64,000 nucleotides of DNA from Pseudosulfitobacter pseudonitzschiae (lineage in GTDB: Bacteria; Pseudomonadota; Alphaproteobacteria; Rhodobacterales; Rhodobacteraceae). Each line of letters starts with the position of its first letter. The stretch's first letter is position 1. Below, in pieces: positions 1-7,670 of this stretch. The notes beneath the pieces are model-generated. The model searched no databases. It saw only the letters and a program-made list of their open reading frames with translations, and was not told the origin of the DNA. The translations under genes were made by a program, and so were the position numbers. Where the stretch lies: NCBI RefSeq assembly GCF_900129395.1, contig NZ_FQVP01000008.1:62001-126000 (forward strand). Direction: 5' to 3'.

Positions 1-1194
1 CGCAGTTTCGCAGCGGAAAAGGAAAGCGCGCGCGCGCTCTTGGCCGAGTCCATTGGCTGCCTCAACGAAGGCTTCATCGCATTTGACGACGACGAGCGGT
101 TGATGTTGGTGAACGAGAAATATCTCGAATACTACCCCGAGATCGGCCCCCTGATCCAACCCGGAATGACGATAAAGGAGTTGCTGGCTCATTCGGTCAA
201 GAACCAGCCGGACGCAACCACTGTCGAAGACGAAAACACATGGATTGCCGAGCGGCTCGAGCGGTTCCGAAATCCGGGCGTATCCTTTCTGGAGGCGGCT
301 GCCGACAATCGCTGGCTGAAAGTGACCGAAGCCAAAACACCGCACGGCTATACGGTGGGCATTTCAACCGACGTGACCGCCGAGCAGCGCGCCTTGAAGG
401 CTGCAGAAGCGGCGGACCGCGAAAAAACGGAGTTCCTCAACAATGTCTCACACGAATTGCGCACCCCGCTGACCGTGATTTCAGGGCGCGCATCCTTTCT
501 GCGCAACAGCGAAAGATTGCCCCAGTCCAAAAGCCTCGCCGCCGCCTTGGAGAATGCCACGCCTGCCGATGGCGCGGTGACCACGGCAGTCACCAGCTTT
601 CAGCGGTTCGTATCGGAGCAGAGTGCAGGCATCGAGAATTCCGCAAAGCACATGCTGCGTCTGGTCGAGGATTTGCTGGACTGGACACGGGTTGCGCGGG
701 GTCAGCTCGAACTGGACCTTGCGCGGATCGAGGTCACTGACCTTGGCAGAACTGTCGTCGAGGATCTGCGTCCCGATGCCGAGGCCAAGGGGCTGACACT
801 GACCTATTCCCAAGACGGCCCGGCGGAAGCAATGGCCGACACCATCAGGCTGAAACAAATTCTGTACAACCTGATCTCGAACGCCATCAAGTTCACCGAC
901 ACAGGCAACATTCATCTTTCGATCGAGCAGTTGGGCGACCAGATTGTGTTCAGCGTGGCAGACACCGGATGCGGCATCGCGCAAGACGATCTGGAACGGG
1001 TGTTCCAACGGTTCCAGCAGGTCGACGGGTCGATGTCACGCCAGAAGGGCGGTCTGGGCCTGGGGCTGGCCATCGCCGAGCAACTGGCCGTGCTGCACGG
1101 CGGCGCCCTCTCTTTGGAAAGCGAACTGGGCAAAGGCAGCACGTTCCGCCTGACCCTGACGCGGGCAGAAGCGGCCTTTCAGCGGACCGGGTAA
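1..1194 (+). CDS. PAS-containing sensor histidine kinase (5' end outside window)
   Basis: The frame is open from base 1, so the N-terminus lies outside the window. Visible order: a PAS-like segment (SIGCLNEGFIAFDDDERLML region, about residues 17-120), a HisKA dimerisation helix with the phospho-acceptor motif SHELRTPL (about residue 150), and a HATPase_c domain with N box NLISNAIKFT, G1 box DTGCGIA and G2 box GLGLGLAIAEQL. These are all the parts needed for autophosphorylation on His. No receiver domain or membrane segment is visible in this part. It ends 320 bases before the next gene and no response regulator is adjacent, so the partner is unknown. Confidence 0.9.
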   Translation, partial: RSFAAEKESARALLAESIGCLNEGFIAFDDDERLMLVNEKYLEYYPEIGPLIQPGMTIKELLAHSVKNQPDATTVEDENTWIAERLERFRNPGVSFLEAAADNRWLKVTEAKTPHGYTVGISTDVTAEQRALKAAEAADREKTEFLNNVSHELRTPLTVISGRASFLRNSERLPQSKSLAAALENATPADGAVTTAVTSFQRFVSEQSAGIENSAKHMLRLVEDLLDWTRVARGQLELDLARIEVTDLGRTVVEDLRPDAEAKGLTLTYSQDGPAEAMADTIRLKQILYNLISNAIKFTDTGNIHLSIEQLGDQIVFSVADTGCGIAQDDLERVFQRFQQVDGSMSRQKGGLGLGLAIAEQLAVLHGGALSLESELGKGSTFRLTLTRAEAAFQRTG

Positions 1195-1514
1195 CGATCC
1201 GGTTGGTGTGGGAAAAGCCAAGCTTCTATCGCCCGCTCCCTTCACCCGGAACGGAAGAGGCAGTGCCTGCGAAAGGAAATGGGCGCTGATTGCCTTCGGG
1301 GCCATATTGGCAAGATGCTGTTGAATTCTGCAATAAACTGACCCAGCTTTCCGTGAGTGGGAATTTATGATCACGACGCACCTTATGGGCTTGATATTGC
1401 CCGCAATCCCGGTCGAGATGATCTGTGCTGGCGCCAGGGTCGTTCTGCCGGAATTGGCATAGGGGAATGCACATCACGTTGGTGTCAGCTGTGGCGCAGC
1501 CAGAGGGTAAAGAT
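1195..1514. other. Intergenic gap, nothing recognised
   Basis: About 320 bases between the kinase and the hydrolase gene. I see no convincing coding frame, RNA gene or clear terminator. A weak accgg/ccggt stem near 1188-1205 is too short to call. Confidence 0.4.
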
Positions 1515-2195
1515 ATGCGGATCGCGAGTTACAATATCCGCAAAGCCGTAGGGCTCGATTGGCGGCGTGATCCGGAACGGATTGTTGATGTGCTGGCCGA
1601 AATCGACGCGGATGTCATCGTTTTGCAAGAAGCGGACAAACGTGTCGGCACACGTGCGGGTGTGTTGCCGCTGGACCATTTGGAAACCGAACTTGGCTAC
1701 ATCATGGCGGATGTCTCGCTGCGCCCGCTAAGCCATGGATGGCACGGCAACGCTATACTCTTGCGCTCGGACTTTGCCGATCATGTGCCCGCGCGGATCG
1801 AGTTGCCTGTGCTGGAACCCCGAGGCGCGGTATCCGTCCTGTTGGAGCAGCCGCACATCGAAGTGATCGGTGTTCACCTTGGCCTTACACCCGGCATGCG
1901 GCGCAAACAGATGCTGGCCCTGCAAAAGGTCGTGGATGAGCGCGAACATCCCGTTCTGCTGGCGGGCGATTTCAATGAATGGAATTCCGCGCAGCTTCCG
2001 TTCGTGGACCCTGTAACCGTGGTCTCTCCGGGGCCCAGCTTTCACGCAAGCCGCCCGACGGCCACGCTTGACCGATTTGTGCTTGGTCAAGGGCTGCGCG
2101 CTGTGTCCTCGCATGTGCATCATTCGTCCTTGGCAAAACGTGCCTCTGATCACCTGCCCATCGTCATCGACCTTGCCTTTGCGGAGACCGCATAA
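1515..2195 (+). CDS. Endonuclease/exonuclease/phosphatase (EEP) family hydrolase
   Basis: 226-residue EEP-fold protein. The N-terminus MRIASYNIRK is the typical first strand with the conserved Asn. VIVLQEAD supplies the metal-binding Glu, HLGLTPG the catalytic-loop His region, LAGDFNEW the GDFN motif, and SDHLPIV the C-terminal SDH motif. The start at 1515 fits the family N-terminus and has a GAGG-type ribosome site; an upstream extension to 1425 would add unrelated residues. The family hydrolyses phosphodiesters (nucleic acids, phospholipids, inositol phosphates) and the substrate cannot be told here. Its stop overlaps the start of the cardiolipin synthase gene by one base (TAATG), so a lipid-related role is possible by inference. 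Confidence 0.85.
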   Translation: MRIASYNIRKAVGLDWRRDPERIVDVLAEIDADVIVLQEADKRVGTRAGVLPLDHLETELGYIMADVSLRPLSHGWHGNAILLRSDFADHVPARIELPVLEPRGAVSVLLEQPHIEVIGVHLGLTPGMRRKQMLALQKVVDEREHPVLLAGDFNEWNSAQLPFVDPVTVVSPGPSFHASRPTATLDRFVLGQGLRAVSSHVHHSSLAKRASDHLPIVIDLAFAETA

Positions 2196-3628
2196 TGACG
2201 ACCTTCCTCCTGACCCTTCATGGGTTCATCGTCATTGGATTTACGCTGCGCATCTTGCTGCGGGAAAATCTTTCCCCGCAGGCGCGGTTGGCGTGGTTCA
2301 TTATCCTTGCGGTGCTGCCATATATCGGCAGCGCCATCTATTTTCTCTTTGGAGAAGTGGACATCGGGAACCACGCGAACGCGCGCCACGCAGAGGTTTT
2401 TGCGCAAATCCGCGCCAAGGGGTCCCATCTCATGGGGGTGCAGGATGACACAGAGCGGCTGATTGAGCCGCTTTACAAGCCTGCGTTTCGCTATGCGGCC
2501 TCGATCAACGGTTTTCACGTTGTTGGGTCAAACCGTGCGGAGCTGATGGCCGACGCCGCCGCTACGAATGCGCGCCTCATCGCCGATATCGACGCCGCGC
2601 AAAGCCATGTTCACGTGCTTTATTACATCTGGCTGGGCGATCGCACAGGAACGGATATCGCACAGGCCCTGATCCGCGCCGCAGCGCGCGGGGTCACCTG
2701 CCGCGCGATGGCAGACGGTTTGGGGTCGCGCGCCCTGATCAAGTCGCCCCTCTGGCAACAAATGAAAGATGCAGGGGTTCAGATGGCCGTGGCCCTGCCG
2801 CTGGACAACCTCATACGCACGATGCTGAAAAGTCGCGTTGATTTGCGCAACCACCGAAAGATCACTGTCATAGACAGCAAGATAACCTATTGCGGCAGCC
2901 GGAATTCGGCCGATCCCGAATTTCGTGTCAAAGCCAAATACGCGCCTTGGGTCGATATCATGCTGCGGTTTGAAGGGGCCGTTGTCGCACAAAACGAACT
3001 ATTGTTCCTGAGCGACTGGATGCAGGCTACCGGAGAAAATATCGACGGGTTCACCCTGACTGCGACCCCGGTCGCGGACGGGTTCCCCGCGCAGGTGATG
3101 GGCGATGGACCGACCGAGCGTCGCGGTGCCACACCTCAGCTCTTTTCGTCCCTCATTGCATGTGCGCAGGACACTCTGACGCTCTCCACCCCGTATTTCG
3201 TTCCAGACGCGACCGTTCTGGAAGCCTTGTGTTCCGCCGCGCACCGCGGCGTCGCGGTAAAGCTGATTTTTCCCAAGGTGAACGATAGCTGGATCGTCGC
3301 GGCTGCGAGCCGCAGCTATTACAGCAAGCTGCTGTCTGCGGGATGCGAGATCCATGAATTCAAGGGCGGCCTGTTACATGCAAAGACGCTGACACTGGAC
3401 GGCAAGGTCACAATGATCGGGTCATCGAACCTAGATCTGCGCAGCTTTGACCTGAACTATGAAAACAACATCCTTTTGCAGGATCTTAACGTGACCCTTG
3501 CAGTGCGCGAACGTCAACAGGACTATATTGTCCGATCCGATCCCATAACCCTCGATTTGGTGTCCGCATGGCCGAAATCCAAACGCATCTGGTACAACGT
3601 GATCGCCACGATTGGCCCCGTCCTTTAG
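2195..3628 (+). CDS. cls: Cardiolipin synthase, phospholipase D superfamily
   Basis: 477 residues, the usual length of ClsA-type enzymes, which condense two phosphatidylglycerol molecules into cardiolipin at the inner membrane. The N-terminus has two hydrophobic segments (residues about 3-20 and 30-50), including the family's RLAWFIILAVLPYIGSAIYF type of helix. Two HxKxxxxD motifs are present: HRKITVID at about residue 219 and HAKTLTLD at about residue 395, each followed by a GS.N-type segment (YCGSRNSAD, MIGSSNLD). It overlaps the upstream EEP gene by one base and is probably cotranscribed with it. Confidence 0.92.
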   Translation: MTTFLLTLHGFIVIGFTLRILLRENLSPQARLAWFIILAVLPYIGSAIYFLFGEVDIGNHANARHAEVFAQIRAKGSHLMGVQDDTERLIEPLYKPAFRYAASINGFHVVGSNRAELMADAAATNARLIADIDAAQSHVHVLYYIWLGDRTGTDIAQALIRAAARGVTCRAMADGLGSRALIKSPLWQQMKDAGVQMAVALPLDNLIRTMLKSRVDLRNHRKITVIDSKITYCGSRNSADPEFRVKAKYAPWVDIMLRFEGAVVAQNELLFLSDWMQATGENIDGFTLTATPVADGFPAQVMGDGPTERRGATPQLFSSLIACAQDTLTLSTPYFVPDATVLEALCSAAHRGVAVKLIFPKVNDSWIVAAASRSYYSKLLSAGCEIHEFKGGLLHAKTLTLDGKVTMIGSSNLDLRSFDLNYENNILLQDLNVTLAVRERQQDYIVRSDPITLDLVSAWPKSKRIWYNVIATIGPVL

Positions 3629-3856
3629 CCGACGCAAATTTACCGGATGAGGTATCCCGCAAGTCAACGAAGTGAACGGACAACTGCGCCGGACCTCGGC
3701 CTTTGACACGCGATGCCGCACCACGGGACGGAAACCCAAATCCCCGAAGCGCCCGGGGCAAACCGCATGTCCGATGTGTGAAGCTTTTCGGGCAGTGCCT
3801 CGCGGCACATGATTTTGATCACCAGATTTCGGAAAACCAAAAGCGCACCGAGGAAT

Positions 3857-3920
3857 GGTGGCGGAGACGAAGGGATTCGAACCCTCGAGACCCTTCCGGG
3901 CCTACTCCCTTAGCAGGGGA
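3857..3920 (-). repeat. attL: 3' fragment of tRNA-Ser
   Basis: Bases 3857-3888 are identical (32 bp) to 42203-42234, covering the CCA end, acceptor and T arm. Bases 3903-3920 are identical (18 bp) to 42247-42264, covering the anticodon loop. The variable arm between them differs: here the minus strand reads AGGCCCGGAAGGGTCT, still able to pair as a stem. Past 3920 similarity ends, so the 5' half of the tRNA is missing. Crossover lies in one of the two identical blocks. Confidence 0.9.
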
Positions 3921-3977
3921 ATTGACGCATCGGTAATTTCTCTTAAATATCAAGCGATTGCGCGGGGTGTGTGAAAT

Positions 3978-3996
3978 GACTGCACGGATTTTGCAC
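3978..3996 (+). repeat. Candidate integrase arm-type site (left)
   Basis: The 19-base sequence GACTGCACGGATTTTGCAC occurs here, 58 bases inside attL, and again at 42069-42087 near attR in the same orientation. Short repeats on both attP arms are typical binding sites of tyrosine integrases. The function is inferred from position. Confidence 0.55.
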
Positions 3997-4023
3997 AATC
4001 TGGCATTTTATCCTTGGTTGTCA

Positions 4024-4039
4024 AAACCTTATAAGGTTT
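4024..4039. promoter_or_regulatory. Phage operator-like palindrome (left end)
   Basis: Perfect 16-bp palindrome AAACCTTATAAGGTTT. Its inner 14 bases are identical to 37893-37906 upstream of the lysis genes. It lies just outside the last leftward gene of the element, next to a terminator-like hairpin. It belongs to the repeated operator family described in the findings. Confidence 0.6.
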
Positions 4040-4048
4040 ACCTCACCC

Positions 4049-4072
4049 AAGGGGCGGCTCATGCCGCCCCTT
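4049..4072. terminator. Hairpin at the 3' end of the left-arm SprT-like gene
   Basis: AAGGGGCGGC (4049-4058) pairs perfectly with GCCGCCCCTT (4063-4072) around a 4-base loop that contains the stop codon of the minus-strand gene. There is no long U tract in either direction, so it may be a weak or bidirectional terminator. Confidence 0.5.
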
Positions 4073-4862
4073 TGATATAATCCTCAACGTCAATCTGATC
4101 GGGATCGCTCAGCGGTGCGGCGGGCTTGACGCTTAGGCCCAAGATGCGGGCGATCTCATCCGGCTTGAGGTATCCCGCGAGCATTGCCGCCGCCTCATCG
4201 GGCTCAACGGTATTCGGGATCATGGGCAGCTTGCAATCGGCGCAATGGATGTGCAGCACCGGCTTGCCCCATGCGTTAGACCCGCACCCAACGCAGGTGA
4301 ATTTTGCCCGCGTTGATGGCTTGGCCTCTTTTGGTGGCGGTGTGGTGTCGATGCTCAGCCAAGGGATCATAAAGCCATCCTCAAGCAACTCGGCAAGCGC
4401 CGCCTCAAAGGGCCCGCCGGGCTCAATGTAATCGGCCATTTGCTGCCCTGTACGCTTGCCGCCCGGCTTGCCGGTGTTGGACGGTGTGAGGCCGATCTTG
4501 TCCATCATCGCGCCCCATTCTTTGTTGTGGTATCCGTTGCGGCTTGGCTCGCCAAAATGGTGCTGTTCAAGGTGGCACATTTCGTGCGCGAGCGTTTGCA
4601 TGTTCTCTTGCAGGCCCGCCGCCATCATCTGATTAGGGTTGATGGCGATCTCATCGGCGGCATAGCCCTCAACCTTTTGGCTTTGCCAGATTTCCGCATG
4701 GAAGTGCCCGCATCTTGTCGATTTGGCGCGCTGCATGACGAAAAGGCACGGCATCAACCGGCCATCAAAAAGGCGCTCATTGAAAAAGTTATAGGCGGTT
4801 TCAAGTGCGCCGTAGGTTTCGGCGGTGGGTGTTGCTGGCAGGTTGTGGCCGGTGCTGGTCAT
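4059..4862 (-). CDS. SprT-like zinc metalloprotease-domain protein
   Basis: 267 residues. The SprT-like domain (about residues 15-125) carries the zinc-binding HExxH motif as HEMCHLEQHH (about residue 92) and the third ligand region YHNKEWG. The C-terminal part has a CVGCG...CADC zinc-ribbon pair, as in SprT-family proteins. The family includes SPRTN/Wss1-type proteases that clear DNA-protein crosslinks, and uncharacterised phage members. It is the last gene at the left end of the prophage, read towards attL. A start at 4862 has an AAGGAT ribosome site. What it cleaves, and whether it serves phage or host DNA, is unknown. Confidence 0.75.
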   Translation of the reverse strand: MTSTGHNLPATPTAETYGALETAYNFFNERLFDGRLMPCLFVMQRAKSTRCGHFHAEIWQSQKVEGYAADEIAINPNQMMAAGLQENMQTLAHEMCHLEQHHFGEPSRNGYHNKEWGAMMDKIGLTPSNTGKPGGKRTGQQMADYIEPGGPFEAALAELLEDGFMIPWLSIDTTPPPKEAKPSTRAKFTCVGCGSNAWGKPVLHIHCADCKLPMIPNTVEPDEAAAMLAGYLKPDEIARILGLSVKPAAPLSDPDQIDVEDYIKGAA

Positions 4863-4918
4863 GAGGTGCGATCCTTGTCTTGAGGGTGAGCGCCTGGCGC
4901 TAAGGCTGGGCGGCAGGA

Positions 4919-5161
4919 TTAGGCGTCTGGGCGGCGCTTGAGCTTGGCGCTCCGATACTCAAGGAATTCGGCGGCCATCGTGCGGATGGTGTCGCCTTTG
5001 ATTTCCCCGGCGTTGATCGCGCCATTCCACGCTCTGACAAGGCCAGCTGGCCACTCGTTCACGTCGGTAGGCAGGAAGCATCCGATTGCGATCTCTATGG
5101 CGCGTCTTTGCGGGAGGTTTTGAACGCTGCTGACTTTGGCGAGGGTGTTGATCTTTCTCAT
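4919..5161 (-). CDS. Small phage protein of unknown function
   Basis: 80 residues, not recognised. Predicted soluble and mostly helical, with a basic C-terminus (SAKLKRRPDA). The start at 5161 is preceded by AAGGAT at good spacing. Its leader begins at the palindromic operator 5214-5231, so it heads a leftward unit with the SprT-like gene (57 bases downstream). Confidence 0.6.
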   Translation of the reverse strand: MRKINTLAKVSSVQNLPQRRAIEIAIGCFLPTDVNEWPAGLVRAWNGAINAGEIKGDTIRTMAAEFLEYRSAKLKRRPDA

Positions 5162-5208
5162 CGTCTTATCCTTTGCGGTGGCGGGCGCTGCGCCCTGTTA
5201 CTGCATCC

Positions 5209-5237
5209 TTATTTTCACCTTTAAAGGTGAAGGTCAA
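5209..5237 (-). promoter_or_regulatory. Promoter with embedded operator palindrome
   Basis: The operator is a perfect 18-bp palindrome at 5214-5231 (TTCACCTTTAAAGGTGAA). On the minus strand it is preceded by TTGACC (5232-5237) and followed by AAATAA (5209-5214). This places the operator in a 17-base spacer between a good -35 and a weak -10. It is likely a repressed promoter for 5161 leftward; it could also control the divergent plus-strand cassette that begins at 5334. Confidence 0.6.
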
Positions 5238-5333
5238 CTAAATTGTTTTGCACAATACAAAAAAGATGCGGGCGCAAGTGCGCCCTGGTTCTCATATTCC
5301 GGGTGGCTCACGCCCGGCGCGAAAGGAAAATAG

Positions 5334-5627
5334 GTGTCTGATACACAAAACGCGGATGAGCAAATCCTTGCGATCCTCGCCAAGCTGCAAGAAACCTTGG
5401 GTGATGATTTCTCAAAGCTTGAGGCGGCTGAGCTTGAGGATGTGCGCGCAATTCTCAAGTATGGAAAGACGCTGATTGAGATCGCCAAGTATGAGGAAGC
5501 CAAGGGGCTTTTCTGGGCGCACTGGCGCGGCTTGATCCTCGGCGCGGGCGCGATCCTGTCGGTTTTGGTGCTTTTCTGGAACAACATTGAGCGGCTTGCG
5601 CGCGCAGTGGGGAAGGTGCTGCAATGA
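5334..5627 (+). CDS. Small membrane protein, first gene of a candidate moron
   Basis: 97 residues from a GTG start preceded by AGGAAAA. The N-terminal 60 residues are acidic and helical. One transmembrane segment (LILGAGAILSVLVLFW, about residues 70-87) is followed by a short basic amphipathic tail. Not recognised as a family. It is read opposite to its neighbours and overlaps the next gene by ATGA. The layout (own unit, membrane protein, terminator) suggests lysogenic conversion or superinfection exclusion, by inference only. Confidence 0.6.
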   Translation: MSDTQNADEQILAILAKLQETLGDDFSKLEAAELEDVRAILKYGKTLIEIAKYEEAKGLFWAHWRGLILGAGAILSVLVLFWNNIERLARAVGKVLQ

Positions 5628-5854
5628 TGCGCCATCCATGCCGCCCCAAGATGCGGAAACGTGAACGCGCAAGCGCCCTGATCATCCTGGCTTGCTTGGC
5701 TGGTCTGACCTTGCCGCGATGGCTGGGGCAGTCTGAGCGCCCGGCTGAGGTGCGCGTTGAGGCTTGCGCCGCTGTGGTGGTTGGCAATGTGCCTGCCGCC
5801 ACATCCTTTGCGGTTGCGCGTGCCGCGTGCCTGCGCCAAAATCCCGGCAACTAA
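5624..5854 (+). CDS. Small membrane or secreted protein, second gene of the cassette
   Basis: 76 residues, start ATG overlapping the previous stop (ATGATG). A basic N-terminus is followed by one hydrophobic segment (ASALIILACLAGLTL, about residues 16-30). The C-terminal part has two cysteines that could form a periplasmic disulphide. Not recognised. Confidence 0.55.
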   Translation: MMRHPCRPKMRKRERASALIILACLAGLTLPRWLGQSERPAEVRVEACAAVVVGNVPAATSFAVARAACLRQNPGN

Positions 5855-5866
5855 AGGGGGGAAATC

Positions 5867-6175
5867 GTGAGAAAATTTCTGATGTTGGCGTTGGTGGCGG
5901 GGTGTTCCCAAATGACGGATTATTACCCCGATGCTCAGACGGTAGAGATCGCAGGACGCTCGTTTTTCGTGACGCCCCGCCCGGCCAATGGTCCGGGCGT
6001 GTATCTTGCCGGGCCGAATGATCCTAAGGGCGGTGAGGTTTTCCTTGCGTCCAATATGACGCTGCCGGTTGCAAATGTCGCTGCGATTGAGGCGGTCACC
6101 GGATGCCCCGTGCTGCGCGAGACAGTCCGAAATTTGAATGTCGGCACCACATATGCGGCAGTTTCGTGCCCTTGA
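5867..6175 (+). CDS. Putative lipoprotein, third gene of the cassette
   Basis: 102 residues from GTG at 5867, preceded by AAAGGGGGG. The N-terminus MRKFLMLALVAGCSQ has a clear short signal peptide and lipobox (LVAGC), so it should be lipid-anchored. The mature part has two further cysteines. Directly followed by a terminator at 6181. Surface or periplasmic lipoproteins encoded by prophages often block superinfection; that role here is inference. Confidence 0.65.
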   Translation: MRKFLMLALVAGCSQMTDYYPDAQTVEIAGRSFFVTPRPANGPGVYLAGPNDPKGGEVFLASNMTLPVANVAAIEAVTGCPVLRETVRNLNVGTTYAAVSCP

Positions 6176-6180
6176 TCTGA

Positions 6181-6213
6181 AAAGGCCCCGGCGCTGATCT
6201 CGCTGGGGCCTTT
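6181..6213. terminator. Intrinsic terminator, probably bidirectional
   Basis: AAAGGCCCC (6181-6189) pairs with GGGGCCTTT (6205-6213) around a 15-base loop. It ends the plus-strand cassette and lies 12 bases before the stop of the convergent minus-strand gene 6225-6443, so it can serve both. Confidence 0.75.
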
Positions 6214-6224
6214 CTGAATGTGGT

Positions 6225-6443
6225 TTAGATTGCTGTTTCCTGTTCTGACTTCGCAAAGCGGCGGTGTGATGCGGCCTTGCGGGTCATGTTCTCAATGTCC
6301 CTCTGATCCATTGCGCCGATGCCGCGCGGGTTGTTGTGTGCGGGGTGTTTGGCAACCGCCGCCTCAAGGTGTTCGGCGGCTTCGATCCAGCTCAGGGCTT
6401 TTTCGGCTTTTGCGGCGGCGGTGCGGTGTTGTGCCGTGTTCAT
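6225..6443 (-). CDS. Small phage protein of unknown function
   Basis: 72 residues, basic and helical (MNTAQHRTAAAKAEK start), not recognised. The start at 6443 is chosen because it lies one base after the stop of the upstream gene (TAA-G-ATG), which points to coupled translation. A longer frame to 6470 would overlap that gene. Confidence 0.5.
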   Translation of the reverse strand: MNTAQHRTAAAKAEKALSWIEAAEHLEAAVAKHPAHNNPRGIGAMDQRDIENMTRKAASHRRFAKSEQETAI

Positions 6444-6444
6444 C

Positions 6445-6711
6445 TTAAGCCGCCGCCTTCGCAGCGTCATAGAGGGCGTGACCGGGCATCAGGCGGATGC
6501 AATCAGCCTCAAAGTAATCCTCGCGGCTGTCGCTGTTGTTCTCGATTGTCAGCGCTTCGCGGAAACCGGCGGGAAAGGTGCCCTTTTTGCAGCGCACTTT
6601 AATCAGCTCGGCGGGCACGCCCGAGATCCAAGGGCCTGCGCTGATCTGGATGCCTGCGCGCGTGCCGTTCACGGTGAGGAATTTTGCGGAAAGTGTGATG
6701 CGGTTTTTCAT
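6445..6711 (-). CDS. Small phage protein of unknown function
   Basis: 88 residues, mixed beta-rich composition (MKNRITLSAKFLTVNG), not recognised. A good AGGAT ribosome site precedes the start. Its leader contains the same operator/hairpin arrangement as the gene at 5161, and it is followed in the same unit by 6225-6443. Confidence 0.6.
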   Translation of the reverse strand: MKNRITLSAKFLTVNGTRAGIQISAGPWISGVPAELIKVRCKKGTFPAGFREALTIENNSDSREDYFEADCIRLMPGHALYDAAKAAA

Positions 6712-6764
6712 GTTGTGATCCTAAGGTTTGCCGGGCGGTGTGCCCTGTCTCTGCAATCCTTTTC

Positions 6765-6800
6765 TCACACTTAAAGGTGACATGCAACATTAAAAGGTGA
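6765..6800 (-). promoter_or_regulatory. Tandem operator pair
   Basis: Two copies of the half-site AAAGGTGA (6773-6780 and 6793-6800) are exactly 20 bases apart, about two helical turns. On the minus strand TTGCAT (6782-6787) precedes the proximal site by the same geometry as at 5214, but the -10 is poor. Controls 6711 leftward by inference. Confidence 0.55.
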
Positions 6801-6803
6801 TAA

Positions 6804-6823
6804 CCGCGCAAATAGATGCGCGG
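6804..6823 (-). terminator. Hairpin ending the methyltransferase-like unit
   Basis: CCGCGC (6804-6809) pairs with GCGCGG (6818-6823). On the minus strand the stem is directly followed by TTATCACCTTTT, so the operator provides the T-rich tract. Confidence 0.5.
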
Positions 6824-6848
6824 CTAAATTGGGCGGGGCTTGGCGGTT

Positions 6849-7559
6849 TTAGGCTGCTATCTGCGCCCGGCTGGCAATGGCGTGCGCAGACCACTGAGCG
6901 GCCATCGCGGCAGCTACGCCGGGGAAAAAGCGGCTGCGCTCTTTCCATCTGTCTTTTGTGGGGCTTGCGTTGTGGACGGTGCTGCGTGCTGTCGATCCGT
7001 CAAGGGTGCCCGTTGCGGTGAGCTTGGGGAGGTTGCGCAGCCAAAGGCATGTGCGCTTTTTTTCGTTGTCTGGTCCCGCCTCATCGGTGGCGTATTGCCA
7101 AGGCTGAAAGCTCTGAGCGTGCTTTTGAAAGTTTTTGATCCGTGCCTTGGCGTGCTTGTGCATCACCGGGTTTTCAACGGCAACGTGGGGAATGTGTGGC
7201 ACGTTCCAGCAATCTGAAAAGAGCGCCGCGCCCTCATCCAGTTCCCGCCACATAAAATTAAGGCGCTCGGCGTGGGTCCAGCCATCGTATGCTTCGGGGT
7301 AGCTGGGTTGCCTCTTTTTGGGCGGACTGGTGAGCCAGCGCACGCCGCTGTTGCAAAGGCGAGTGCAGGGCGGGTGCATCACGGCCAGAATGTCCCATTC
7401 TTGCCAGTTCATCACCTCGCGCACATCGCCTATGATGTGCCGGTTTGTCGGGGTTTCGGCTGCCAAAAGGTCGCAGGACCATGCGTCGTGCCCAAGGGCG
7501 GCAAAGGCGTCCCTCACAACGCCAGACTGTTCGCAGCCTATTAAAACCTTCAATTCCAT
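6849..7559 (-). CDS. Cytosine-C5 DNA methyltransferase-like protein
   Basis: 236 residues. The N-terminal MELKVLIGCEQSGVVRDAF resembles motif I of C5-methyltransferases; HPPCT (about residue 62) matches motif IV with the catalytic Pro-Cys; VENPVM matches motif VI, where ENV is the usual form. It is shorter than most active C5 enzymes and I see no clear target-recognition domain, so it may be a divergent phage enzyme or inactive. The start at 7559 is preferred to 7610 because the longer start lies inside the operator. Possible role: protecting phage DNA from host restriction (inference). Confidence 0.6.
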   Translation of the reverse strand: MELKVLIGCEQSGVVRDAFAALGHDAWSCDLLAAETPTNRHIIGDVREVMNWQEWDILAVMHPPCTRLCNSGVRWLTSPPKKRQPSYPEAYDGWTHAERLNFMWRELDEGAALFSDCWNVPHIPHVAVENPVMHKHAKARIKNFQKHAQSFQPWQYATDEAGPDNEKKRTCLWLRNLPKLTATGTLDGSTARSTVHNASPTKDRWKERSRFFPGVAAAMAAQWSAHAIASRAQIAA

Positions 7560-7580
7560 TGCATCGCTTTCTTTCGTCGT

Positions 7581-7605
7581 TGATCCTGAATTGCGGTCAG
7601 GATCA
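7581..7605 (-). other. Leader hairpin upstream of the methyltransferase-like gene
   Basis: TGATCCTGA (7581-7589) and TCAGGATCA (7597-7605) form a perfect 9-bp stem with a 7-base loop in the 5' leader, between the operator and the start codon. No U tract follows. It may be an mRNA structure or a protein-binding dyad. Confidence 0.45.
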
Positions 7606-7606
7606 C

Positions 7607-7640
7607 ACATTAAAAGGTGATTTGCAACACTTAAAGGTGA
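7607..7640 (-). promoter_or_regulatory. Tandem operator pair
   Basis: AAAGGTGA at 7613-7620 and 7633-7640, again 20 bases apart, with the same TTGCAA spacing (7622-7627) as at 6782. The two operator pairs are clearly related copies with the order of the flanking bases swapped. Confidence 0.55.
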
Positions 7641-7641
7641 A

Positions 7642-7665
7642 GCGGCGGCAGGTAAACGCCGCCGC
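7642..7665 (-). terminator. Hairpin after the 7671-7901 gene
   Basis: GCGGCGGC (7642-7649) pairs with GCCGCCGC (7658-7665). On the minus strand it follows the stop of the 76-residue gene and is directly followed by TTCACCTTTAA of the operator. Confidence 0.5.
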
Positions 7666-7670
7666 CGGTA

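Noticed and set aside
3703-3936. 77-codon plus-strand frame running into attL
   Set aside because: No ribosome site, and its C-terminal part translates the tRNA fragment.
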